Shown: piece by piece, positions 17,642-25,881 of the stretch
Position numbering within the stretch: the first letter of the stretch is position 1
How the letters are laid out: each line of letters begins with the position of its first letter
NCBI RefSeq assembly: GCF_012926525.1
Contig: NZ_JABBNI010000014.1
Location: forward strand, 1 to 64,000
Origin: Clostridium muellerianum
Lineage (GTDB): Bacteria > Bacillota > Clostridia > Clostridiales > Clostridiaceae
Length of the DNA stretch: 64,000 nucleotides
Direction: 5' to 3'
Translations under genes and position numbers: made by a program
Notes under the pieces: model-generated
Databases searched by the model: none
What the model saw: the letters and a program-made list of their open reading frames with translations, nothing else
What the model was told of the DNA's origin: nothing

Positions 17642-18049
17642 TACGTTTCCTCCATATCCTTGCAATAAGTATATTTTTGTGTAATTTAGAAATGCTATTT
17701 CATTGTTTAAAATTTGCTATTTCATATTTTTTTAAAACTTTCAATTAACACAATAAATTTATTATAACATGAATTATTATTATTTTTTAATAATGTTTGA
17801 ATTAATTTTTATGCTATTTAAAGTGCATATTTCTATTATTAATTTGATTTAATACATGTATATCTTTGAGGTAATAAAGAAAGAAAACTTACAAGTTTAC
17901 TGTTATTATCCTTCTTTTTTTGGTTTTATTGTAGTACTATAATTGGAAAAGTAACAAATTTTCAATTATATATGTTAAGTTTTATCCGATAGATTTTATG
18001 ATTATCTACGTTTATATAGATGAAGGTACCTTTAGAAAGGATGTATAAG
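17642..18049. other. Intergenic region between divergent genes
   Basis: AT-rich, about 400 bp. It holds a short repeat of TGCTATTTCAT (near 17692 and 17717) and a weak hairpin near 17939-17972 (ataattggaaaa with ttttcaattat). I cannot place promoters with confidence and see no gene. Confidence 0.4.
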
Positions 18050-18595
18050 ATGATAAATAAAGACAATTTTATTGAAGGGCTAAGGCGTAAAGATTTAAAA
18101 GCTCTAGATTATTTAGTGGATAACTATTCTGATTTAGGATTAAAGGTTAGTTTCAGTGTTTTAAATAATAGGCAGCTTAGTGAAGAATGTACTAATGATG
18201 TTTTACTTAAGGTTTGGGATAACATAGCTTTCTTTAAGGGAAGCAGTGAAGATTTTGGTAAATGGTTTGCAGTTATAACTAAAAGACAAGCAATAGATGT
18301 ACTAAGAAAAGAAAAAAGACATAGTAATAGCTTGGAATTAAAAGAAGATTTAGCTTATAGTACTTGTGATAATGTTTTTGAAGAAGTACATAAGAAGTTA
18401 CAGGAAGAAGCTTTAAAGTCTAATCTAGAAATGCTAGATGAAGCTAGTAAAGAAATAATTGTTAGACGCTATTTAAAAGAAGAGAGTTTAGATGAAATAA
18501 GCGCTAACTTAGGAATAAATAAAAGTGCCATAAGCAATAGGCTTTTGAGAATTAGGAAAAAGCTAAAACACGTATTTATGGGAGGTAAATTATAA
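18050..18595 (+). CDS. ECF-type RNA polymerase sigma factor
   Basis: About 181 residues from ATG 18050 (AAAGGATG ahead; the in-frame ATGs at 18020 and 18041 are poorer). Region 2 has LSEECTNDVLLKVWDNIAFF and region 4 has LDEASKEIIVRRYLKEESLD followed by EISANLGINKSAISNRLLRI. Its stop overlaps the next ATG (TAATG), so it is coupled to a membrane anti-sigma protein. This is the third sigma factor of this type within 10 kb. Confidence 0.92.
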   Translation: MINKDNFIEGLRRKDLKALDYLVDNYSDLGLKVSFSVLNNRQLSEECTNDVLLKVWDNIAFFKGSSEDFGKWFAVITKRQAIDVLRKEKRHSNSLELKEDLAYSTCDNVFEEVHKKLQEEALKSNLEMLDEASKEIIVRRYLKEESLDEISANLGINKSAISNRLLRIRKKLKHVFMGGKL

Positions 18596-19914
18596 TGGCA
18601 AATGATTTTATGAATATAGATTTAGAACACATAGATTTAGCAGAATATGATTCTATGAAAATAAGTTTTTCTAAGGAAGAAAAAGAAAATATAAAAAAGA
18701 GTTTAAGAAAAAAGATTACAAAGAGAAAAAGTAGGTTGAAAAGAAGTGCTTTAGGAGCTATAGCAGCTTCAGTAGCAATAGCAGCAGTGCTATTTTATAA
18801 TGGAGGCAGTGTAGTAGCAAAGGTATTACCTGTATTTGATAAAATATATGTAGGTCTAGGATTTAAACCGGAGTATTTACCATCTTCTGCTTACATAGGA
18901 AAGACTTATGAAGAGAATGGTGTAAAGGTTACTTTAGAAAATATTGTAGTAACAAAACATGTTATAAAGGTGGCTTTAAAGACGGAGTATGGCGATAAGT
19001 GGTCAAAATCAAAGAAGCCTTTAGTGTTCTTTGGTTATAAAATTAATGGAGAAGCTTTAAAAACTGGTTCCTTTGGCGGATCAAAAAATATTGATAAAAA
19101 TACAGAGCTTAAAGTTCTTAATTTTCCTGAAACAGATAGGGAGTATCCCAGCAAGTTAAACTTTAAAATAGAAGCCACTAGTGATGCTTTTAGTAAGTCA
19201 TTAGTATGGGACATAAAGGGAGATTTTTCAAAGAATTTTGAGGAAGACATTGAGAAACAGGTAACTATGTCTAAGGATATAGGAATAAATATTAAGCATA
19301 TTGAAGCCAATCCTTTTGGAGCTATTATTGGCAGTAACAAGTGGATGGATGGTTTTTATCTCAAGATAGATAATAAGATTTATCCTATATTTGGAGGAGG
19401 AAGCGGAAAGGATGACAATTTTTATACCTTTGTAGAGAATATAAATTACAATACTATTAAAGATTGTAATAACATTTCAGTTGTAAAGCATACTAAAAAA
19501 GAAATAAAAGATGATGTATTTAAGAATATGACAAAGGAAGAAAATATAGCGTACTGTGATAAATTAGAAAAAGAATTTGATAAACTTCCTAAAAAAGAGG
19601 ATCAAGGCATAATTTATACAAAAGAAACTACCTTTAAGAATGGAAAAAAAGCTGAAATTTATAATGTGGAGAGAAAAGGTGGAAAGCTTCATGTCTATAT
19701 TAAAGGTGATGATAAAAAACAGGTATTTAGTATGCTTTCACATTTATATACCAGCACAGGTATAGGAGTTCAAAGTATAGAGGACACTGGTGATGGATAT
19801 TGCATAGAATTTGATGATATATCAAAGGATAAGGTAACAATTAAGATGGAGATTGGTATATTAGATTGTGATGGAGATTATAGTGAAGAAGAGTCAAAAC
19901 TTATATTAAAATAG
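18595..19914 (+). CDS. DUF4179-type membrane anti-sigma factor
   Basis: 439 residues. A charged cytoplasmic N-terminus (about 1-55) leads into one membrane helix (about 56-77, ALGAIAASVAIAAVLFYNGG) and a large extracellular part that starts with the DUF4179 pattern (FDKIYVGLGFKPEYLP, GKTYEENGVKVTLENI). This is the arrangement of clostridial anti-sigma factors paired with ECF factors. There is no zinc finger, unlike the protein at 7543. The coupling with the sigma gene supports the role. The inducing signal is unknown. Confidence 0.85.
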   Translation: MANDFMNIDLEHIDLAEYDSMKISFSKEEKENIKKSLRKKITKRKSRLKRSALGAIAASVAIAAVLFYNGGSVVAKVLPVFDKIYVGLGFKPEYLPSSAYIGKTYEENGVKVTLENIVVTKHVIKVALKTEYGDKWSKSKKPLVFFGYKINGEALKTGSFGGSKNIDKNTELKVLNFPETDREYPSKLNFKIEATSDAFSKSLVWDIKGDFSKNFEEDIEKQVTMSKDIGINIKHIEANPFGAIIGSNKWMDGFYLKIDNKIYPIFGGGSGKDDNFYTFVENINYNTIKDCNNISVVKHTKKEIKDDVFKNMTKEENIAYCDKLEKEFDKLPKKEDQGIIYTKETTFKNGKKAEIYNVERKGGKLHVYIKGDDKKQVFSMLSHLYTSTGIGVQSIEDTGDGYCIEFDDISKDKVTIKMEIGILDCDGDYSEEESKLILK

Positions 19915-19934
19915 ATTCAAGGATTTTGGTAATA

Positions 19935-19972
19935 AAAGCGTGAATGCAAGAGTATAAATTCATTCACGCTTT
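19935..19972 (+). terminator. Terminator of the second sigma/anti-sigma operon
   Basis: A perfect 12-bp stem, aaagcgtgaatg (19935-19946) with cattcacgcttt (19961-19972), followed by AATATTTA. Confidence 0.75.
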
Positions 19973-20091
19973 AATATTTACAAAAACATAGTTGAAGTAT
20001 TATTATATATTGAATAGATAAAATTTTATATAAAGATAATAATATTTTAAGTACCATTAAGAGCGCTATTATATTATAAGGTTGTGATAAG

Positions 20092-21615
20092 ATGAAAAAA
20101 GTGAGTAATTTGGTAAAAGGGAAAAGTTTAAGGTGGAAATTAGTATCTAGATTTATTTTAATATTAGTACTGCTTTTTATTATAATGGAAATATTTCAAT
20201 ATGTCACATTAGAACAATATTTATATGGAAGTAAAGAGCAAATATTAGATGCAAGATTTCATAATATGGATATAAAAACGTTAAAAAGCATAAAAACATC
20301 AAAAGATGTTATAGAAAATGCCAATAAACTTATTAATATGACTGTTGATACTAATATGGGTGCAGCAGTTATTGATGTAAATGGTAATTGCATAGCAAGC
20401 AGTACAGTTCAAGTTGGTAATAATAGACATAATTCAAATGATTCCTTAGATTTAGGAAGAAGAAGAGGTGAACCTGTATCAAATCCTTTATTATCGCAAA
20501 ATGAGTATAAGGATTTGCTTAAACAAAAAGGAACCTTAGAAGGATATAGATTGGTTAAAGATGAAAATGGTAATCTACAAATAGTTGGATTTAGAAAGAT
20601 AGGTAATATTAATTCACCTTTAGGAATAATACAACTAAGTTTATCAGCAAGTCCCATACAAGATTTAATATACAGGCAAGCATATATTTATATAGTAGCA
20701 TCTATTTTAGTACTAATTATCGGAGCTATAATTGGAGGAAAGGTATTTAAATATACTTTAAATCCTCTATATAAAATGACAGATACTGTGGAGTATATTG
20801 ATGTAGAACAATTAAATATGCGTTTACCAATAGATAATGGACAAATTGAAATAGATAGCTTGTCAATAGCTTTTAATAATATGCTTCAAAGAATAGAAAG
20901 TTCTTTTAATAAAGAACAAGAAATTAAGGAGCAGATGAGACAATTCCTTTCAGATGCTTCTCATGAATTAAGAACACCATTAACCTCTATACATGGTTTT
21001 GTTGAGGTATTATTAAGAGGAGCTGCTAAAGATGAGAAAAAACTAGATTTAGCACTAAATAGTATTTTAATGGAAAGTGAAAGATTATCAAAGTTAGTAA
21101 ATGATTTATTAATGTTAAATAGATTAGATCAGCATATATCACAAAAAATGAATATAGAAGATTTAAGTGATATCGTCAAAGAAATCTCATCACAGCTTAA
21201 TATATTAGCTAATAAAAGAAATATTAAATTTAATCTAAAAGAAAATATAAATGTAATTGCAGATAGAAACCAAATTAAACAGGTAATTTTTAATTTAGTA
21301 CAAAATGCTGTGAGACATACAGATGAAAAAAAAGGAGAAATTGTTATTACTGTTGATAGGGTGTTAAACTTTTCAGAAGGTTATGCGATAATTAGTGTTA
21401 AGGATAATGGAACTGGAATTTCAAAAGAGTATATTAACAAGATTTTTGATAGGTTCTTTAGAATAGAATCACATAGGGCTAGAGCACAAGGGGGTTATGG
21501 ATTAGGTTTGTCTATAGTGAAATCAATAGTTGATGCACATAATGGTAAAATTGAAATTGATAGTGAACCTGGAAAAGGAACAACTTTTTCTGTTTATATA
21601 AAATTAAAAGATTAA
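20092..21615 (+). CDS. Sensor histidine kinase, orphan
   Basis: 507 residues. Two membrane helices (about 18-38 and 197-217) enclose an extracellular sensor of about 155 residues. HAMP follows, then HisKA with the phospho-acceptor His291 in SDASHELRTPLTSIHG, and an HATPase domain with the N box (NLVQNAVRHT), DNGTGI, FDRFFRIES and GGYGLGLSIV. The kinase looks fully active. No response regulator lies on either side, which is rare for this OmpR-type kinase class. The start has only a poor AAGG site. Confidence 0.93.
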   Translation: MKKVSNLVKGKSLRWKLVSRFILILVLLFIIMEIFQYVTLEQYLYGSKEQILDARFHNMDIKTLKSIKTSKDVIENANKLINMTVDTNMGAAVIDVNGNCIASSTVQVGNNRHNSNDSLDLGRRRGEPVSNPLLSQNEYKDLLKQKGTLEGYRLVKDENGNLQIVGFRKIGNINSPLGIIQLSLSASPIQDLIYRQAYIYIVASILVLIIGAIIGGKVFKYTLNPLYKMTDTVEYIDVEQLNMRLPIDNGQIEIDSLSIAFNNMLQRIESSFNKEQEIKEQMRQFLSDASHELRTPLTSIHGFVEVLLRGAAKDEKKLDLALNSILMESERLSKLVNDLLMLNRLDQHISQKMNIEDLSDIVKEISSQLNILANKRNIKFNLKENINVIADRNQIKQVIFNLVQNAVRHTDEKKGEIVITVDRVLNFSEGYAIISVKDNGTGISKEYINKIFDRFFRIESHRARAQGGYGLGLSIVKSIVDAHNGKIEIDSEPGKGTTFSVYIKLKD

Positions 21616-21741
21616 ATTAAGATTTTGCTGTTATAATATATATCAAGAGATTTGCATAAATGTAGTCTGTGAATATTTAATTTTATTCATATATAATTTT
21701 TTTAATCATTACAACATTAAAGAATATACGGAGTTGATAAA

Positions 21742-22644
21742 GTGAAAAGTAAATTCTATAAAATTTGTTTAATTCTTGTGATTGTAATGTCAATTACTTC
21801 AATTAGCATTAGTGAATATAAAAAGAACTTACAAAAAAATAGTGATAAAACTATTTTAGTTAAAAATGTTTCCAATAAATCAGAAAATAATAAAAATTTT
21901 TTAAAAGATACATTAGAAGTTGAAAATGTGAAGGTAATTGCTCATAGAGCACAGTGTTTTGCAGAACCAGAAAATTCTTTAAAAGCAATTCAAAGTTCAA
22001 TAAACTCTAAAGTGAATTATGCGGAAATTGATGTTCAAGAAACTAAAGATGGAGTAATAGTATTAATGCATGATAGAAATCTTAGAAGACTTACTGGTTT
22101 AAATAAAAATGTGGATGAAGTAAATTTCGATGAAATTGAAAAATTAAATATAAGAGCACCTTTTCATAAGGGTGGGGTGGAAAAAATTCCTACGTTAGAT
22201 GAAGTGATTAAGAAAAGTAATGGCAAGTTAAAGATAATAATAGAAATAAAGCCTTACGGAAATACTGAAGATCTTACTAATAAAGTAGTTAAAATTATTG
22301 ATGATAATAATTTTGTTAATCAATGCAAGGTTCATTCAGTAAATTATAAAATTTTATTGGATGTTAAAAGTTTAAATCCTAATATACAGACAGGTTATAT
22401 AGTTAGCAGACCTATGAATAATTTAGATTCACTAAATGTAAATTTTTATAGTGTACAGGAAAATGCTATAAGTAGAAAAATGGTAAGTAATATTCACAGG
22501 AGAAATAAAGAGATATATGCGTGGACTGTTGATAGAAAAATGGACATAAATAACATGATAAAATTAAATGTTGATGGAATTATATCAGATAAACCTCCAT
22601 TGTTATTAAAAATGAAAAAGGAGAATAAAGTTTACAAAATATAA
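21742..22644 (+). CDS. Glycerophosphodiester phosphodiesterase (GDPD)
   Basis: 300 residues, GTG start after GGAG. A short N-terminal signal anchor is followed by a GDPD TIM barrel: VIAHRAQCFAEPENSLKAI (catalytic His, PENS), NYAEIDVQETKDG (metal E-x-D), VLMHDRNLRRLTG (second His) and a C-terminal WTVDRKMDINNMIKLNVDGI. It would split glycerophosphodiesters to glycerol 3-phosphate outside the membrane, for phosphate or lipid turnover. The first His motif has RAQ instead of the usual RG. A 126-nt gap separates it from the kinase gene, so one operon is possible but not shown. Confidence 0.9.
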   Translation: MKSKFYKICLILVIVMSITSISISEYKKNLQKNSDKTILVKNVSNKSENNKNFLKDTLEVENVKVIAHRAQCFAEPENSLKAIQSSINSKVNYAEIDVQETKDGVIVLMHDRNLRRLTGLNKNVDEVNFDEIEKLNIRAPFHKGGVEKIPTLDEVIKKSNGKLKIIIEIKPYGNTEDLTNKVVKIIDDNNFVNQCKVHSVNYKILLDVKSLNPNIQTGYIVSRPMNNLDSLNVNFYSVQENAISRKMVSNIHRRNKEIYAWTVDRKMDINNMIKLNVDGIISDKPPLLLKMKKENKVYKI

Positions 22645-22687
22645 ATTAAAAAACGTTGTTTAACTAAAAATTCAAATTTTAGAAAGC

Positions 22688-22789
22688 TTATTTTATTTTA
22701 CTAATAGATGTATTAAGACGATAATTTCCAAAGTTTAAAATTTTATTTAATAAACACATAAGATTTTCCTCATCGGGTACATTTACTTT
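22688..22789 (-). pseudogene. Possible C-terminal coding stub
   Basis: On the minus strand, 33 codons read KVNVPDEENLMCLLNKILNF, then GNYRLNTSISKIK and a stop. The composition looks like a protein C-terminus, but no start or relative is recognised. It lies between GDPD and TetR genes with a terminator just upstream on its strand. It may be chance. Confidence 0.3.
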
Positions 22790-22803
22790 TAATAATAACA
22801 ACA

Positions 22804-22843
22804 AACAATATAACAATATTTTTATAAGTATTGTTATATTGTT
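22804..22843 (+). terminator. Terminator upstream of the TetR gene
   Basis: A perfect 15-bp stem (22804-22818 with 22829-22843) and a 10-nt loop, followed by TTTTTAT. It should end transcripts coming from the GDPD side. Confidence 0.8.
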
Positions 22844-22877
22844 TTTTTATTACAAATGTGGTATTGTTATTTTAAGA

Positions 22878-22887
22878 TGACTGGTCA
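22878..22887. promoter_or_regulatory. Candidate TetR operator
   Basis: TGACTGGTCA, a short palindrome 33 nt before the tetR ATG, in the region where the promoter must lie. The TGAC/GTCA half-sites are common in TetR operators. Confidence 0.35.
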
Positions 22888-22919
22888 AAATAAAATAATT
22901 ATATATTAGGAGGAAGTAT

Positions 22920-23582
22920 ATGCCTAAAGTTGGAATGGAACCTATAAGAAGAAGTCAAATAATTAATTCAACACTAGAGTGTATTTGCATGGTAGGAATA
23001 GAAAAAATGTCATTAGGTATGGTAGCAAAAGAAGCTGATTGCTCTAAGGGTGTTGTTAGTTACTATTTTAAAAGTAAGGATAATCTTATTCTTGAAGCTT
23101 TTAGAGCATTTTTAAGTTACTATAATACAAAGATAAACAGTGAAGTGAGAAAGGATATGACACCCTTTGAAATTCTTCAAATAGTTCAGAAAAATGCTTT
23201 GCCAGAGTATTATAACCTTAATAAGGAAGCTGAACTTAAATTAAATGTATCAGAAATTAATGGAGTAGAGTTGATGCATATACCTCCTGCAAAGAAAGCT
23301 AAATTATTTGTAAGTTTTTTTTCAAGAGTAATGATAGATACAAATTTACAGAAAGTTTTACAAGAAGTATATAAAGGTGATTTTAATGGAATTTCATCAA
23401 TTATTCATTATGGAAATAAAGCTGGTGATTTTAAAGAAACAGATATAAATAAGTCTGCTTATGCAGTAATGGCATTGTATATAGGAATAAGTATGCTTAG
23501 AGTAGTTGGTTTTAAACCGGAAGAAGTTAATGATGATATTGATGTATTTTGGAGTGTTGTAAATAGCATGTTTGGTAAATGA
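22920..23582 (+). CDS. TetR-family regulator
   Basis: 220 residues. The N-terminal helix-turn-helix is EKMSLGMVAKEADCSKGVVS with YYFKSKDNLILEAF after it, closest in style to BetI-like members. The C-terminal ligand domain is helical and unassigned. The ATG follows TTAGGAGGAAG. It is 19 nt from the flavodoxin/ferredoxin gene, so the two are almost certainly one operon and the regulator probably controls it. Confidence 0.9.
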   Translation: MPKVGMEPIRRSQIINSTLECICMVGIEKMSLGMVAKEADCSKGVVSYYFKSKDNLILEAFRAFLSYYNTKINSEVRKDMTPFEILQIVQKNALPEYYNLNKEAELKLNVSEINGVELMHIPPAKKAKLFVSFFSRVMIDTNLQKVLQEVYKGDFNGISSIIHYGNKAGDFKETDINKSAYAVMALYIGISMLRVVGFKPEEVNDDIDVFWSVVNSMFGK

Positions 23583-23601
23583 TGAAAGGAGAGTATTATT
23601 C

Positions 23602-24579
23602 ATGTGTAAATATCTTATTCATTATTTTTCAGGAACAGGAAATACCTATCATATGGTTAAAACAATAGAAAGTCAATTAAGAAGTATGGGCTTTGAAGTA
23701 GATTTATTAAATATTGAAAAAGATAAGGATGTAAATTTAAATGATTACGAACTTCATATATTTTGTTTCCCTGTTTATGGATTTGGCACTCCTTCAATTA
23801 TGCTAAAGTATATTTCAAAGATTAAATCTTCAAATGAATGCAAGGCAGTGGTTTTGTGTACCTCTGCTGGAGCTGAGGGGCAATCATTAAGTCACGTTAA
23901 ACGTATATTAGATAAAAAAGGTTTTAAAGTGTTTTTCACAGATATGGTTGTTTATACTTATAACTTTACTCAAATTTTAAATCCACAAAGTAAAGAAGTA
24001 GAAGAACGAGCATTTAAAGATGCAGAAGCTGCCATAATAGAAATAACCAAAAGAATAGTTAACAATGAAGAAAGTTTTAAGAAAATAAATATTATAGCAT
24101 TAACATTGAGCTGGGTTATTTTTATTATGTTTATTAATTTAGGAAGAAGGATTTTAGGTAAAACATTTATAGCAGATGATGCTTGTATTAATTGTGGTAA
24201 ATGTGAGAAGGCTTGTCCAGCAAAAGTAATAAGTATGCATAATGGAAAACCTAAATGGAGTAGTAATTGTGAAAGCTGTCAAAGATGTATTAATACATGT
24301 CCTAAAAAATCAATTCAGTTATCTATAGTAAAGTTAGCTATTTTCATAATTTCAGAATTAGCACCAATTTTAATAATAATAGATATAAATAATTATATGT
24401 ATCATTTACCTGTCATAATAAATATAGTCTTATATTGTGCAATGTTTGTAATAAGTACTGTTATAGCAAGTATATTAATTTCTTTAATGGAAAGGTTGCA
24501 CATATTTAAAAAAGTATTTAACATTAGTTATACTAAAAGATATAGAAGAAATATAGCAAAAGGTTTTAATATTAAGTAA
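23602..24579 (+). CDS. EFR1-type flavodoxin-ferredoxin membrane protein
   Basis: 325 residues from ATG 23602 (AAAGGAG, 10 nt; the in-frame TTG at 23572 lies in the previous gene). A flavodoxin-like domain (FSGTGNTYHMVKTIE phosphate loop, FCFPVYGFGTPSIML) is followed by two 4Fe-4S motifs (CINCGKCEKACPAKV and CESCQRCINTCPKKS) and a C-terminal hydrophobic stretch of two helices (about 250-310). It would pass electrons between FMN and ferredoxin clusters at the membrane, in an uncharacterised reaction. Regulated with the upstream TetR gene. Confidence 0.88.
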   Translation: MCKYLIHYFSGTGNTYHMVKTIESQLRSMGFEVDLLNIEKDKDVNLNDYELHIFCFPVYGFGTPSIMLKYISKIKSSNECKAVVLCTSAGAEGQSLSHVKRILDKKGFKVFFTDMVVYTYNFTQILNPQSKEVEERAFKDAEAAIIEITKRIVNNEESFKKINIIALTLSWVIFIMFINLGRRILGKTFIADDACINCGKCEKACPAKVISMHNGKPKWSSNCESCQRCINTCPKKSIQLSIVKLAIFIISELAPILIIIDINNYMYHLPVIINIVLYCAMFVISTVIASILISLMERLHIFKKVFNISYTKRYRRNIAKGFNIK

Positions 24580-24674
24580 AGTTGATACGGTATTACAAGT
24601 ATTTACTTGATATACATTTAATGGTGAATTAATGATTTATATAGTATAATTATGTGGGATAGGGGGAGATGGTT

Positions 24675-25541
24675 TTGGATAAAAATATGTTTAATGCAGA
24701 ATGTGAAGATAGAATTAAGGTAGCAAAAGAAATTGCTGGTAAATGTTCATTAGAATATGGAAAGGAAATTATTATTGTTGGATCTGTTTCAAGGAATCTT
24801 GCAGATGAAAATTCTGATATTGAAATAGAATTTTTAGTAAACGATTTAATACCAGAAGAGGATAGAATTAATTGGATTAAACAAATAGAAGGAACAGATA
24901 TATATTCATATGGTGCACCAATAGGGGACGGTTCAGTATGGATAATATTTAAGTACAAAGATTATTGGATTGAAGCAGGATGGCAAACTATTATTAGTAT
25001 GAAAAATAACATAGATTCAATTGCAGTGGGTAAAGTATGTACTCATGATAAACTTATTCTTGCTTCAACATTTAGAGATGCAATTTCTATAAGAGATAAT
25101 GGTATATTAAGAGATGTACAAGAGCAATTGAAGCTTTATCCAGAAAAGCTTGAAAAAGATATTATACTAAACACAATTAAACCTTGGACTATAGATTTGT
25201 CAATAGAAGCTAGAAAGATGCTCTCTAAAAGAGGGGACAAAATGCCATTTCTTGAAAGAATGATACCAGACATTCAAAAGATTTTGAGAATTTTATATGC
25301 AGTAAATAGACAGTGGGAACCAGATTGGAAATGGACAAAATATATAGTTAGTAATCTAAAGATAAAACCGGAAAACTTAGAAGAGAGAATAGATTCTATT
25401 CTATGTATAAAAGATACTAGAGAAAATTTAAATAATTGTTTTGAATTAATAAGAGACACATTATTTCTTATACCAAAAGAGCTTGAACTAGGTGATATAG
25501 TTTCACATATTATAAAAAATATTGATACTAAAATAGTTTAG
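24675..25541 (+). CDS. Nucleotidyltransferase-fold protein
   Basis: About 288 residues. The start is unclear: ATG 24669 is only one base from AGGGGGAG, while TTG 24675 is 7 nt away and so preferred. GSVSRNLADENSDIEIEFLV is the pol-beta-type nucleotidyltransferase motif (G-S, then D-x-E in place of D-x-D), as in aminoglycoside adenylyltransferases and MNT proteins. The rest is helical. Some homologues inactivate antibiotics, others are toxin-antitoxin partners, but no HEPN partner is present here. Function unassigned. Confidence 0.75.
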   Translation: MDKNMFNAECEDRIKVAKEIAGKCSLEYGKEIIIVGSVSRNLADENSDIEIEFLVNDLIPEEDRINWIKQIEGTDIYSYGAPIGDGSVWIIFKYKDYWIEAGWQTIISMKNNIDSIAVGKVCTHDKLILASTFRDAISIRDNGILRDVQEQLKLYPEKLEKDIILNTIKPWTIDLSIEARKMLSKRGDKMPFLERMIPDIQKILRILYAVNRQWEPDWKWTKYIVSNLKIKPENLEERIDSILCIKDTRENLNNCFELIRDTLFLIPKELELGDIVSHIIKNIDTKIV

Positions 25542-25715
25542 AATATAATAAAGAGATGCACAACTATTTGAAATTGAATGAGCCTATATCTTTTTAGATT
25601 CTAACGAGTGAAACTATATGCCAGGATAAACAATTCATATGTATTTCTAATAGAAAAAGTGAATAGCTAAATCAATATATTATATTTTTTTATTGTATAC
25701 TAATAAATTTATTAT

Positions 25716-25743
25716 AATCCCTTAAACTTAGGTTTGTGGGATT
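25716..25743 (+). terminator. Terminator between nucleotidyltransferase and M6 protease
   Basis: AATCCC (25716-25721) with GGGATT (25738-25743), an inner AAAC/GTTT pair, and TTTTTAT after it. Confidence 0.75.
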
Positions 25744-25760
25744 TTTTTATACTGCTTTGA

Positions 25761-25820
25761 AATGCTTACGAAGAAAGTCAAGCAAATGGTAAAAAATGGT
25801 TGAAATCACAAGGTAAATAA
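25761..25820 (+). pseudogene. Short coding stub before the M6 gene
   Basis: Nineteen codons, NAYEESQANGKKWLKSQGK and a stop, follow a TGA in frame. They look like the end of a protein of a cell-wall or exported type. There is no start or body. It is too short for a name. Confidence 0.3.
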
Positions 25821-25881
25821 TGTAAAATTATAAATGAGCTGTATATTTTTATCACAACAGGTACAAAAAAGGAGGGGGAAA

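Noticed and set aside
25834-25881. Longer N-terminus for the M6 protease (16 extra residues).
   Set aside because: AAAGGAGGGGG stands directly before ATG 25882 and the signal peptide starts there.
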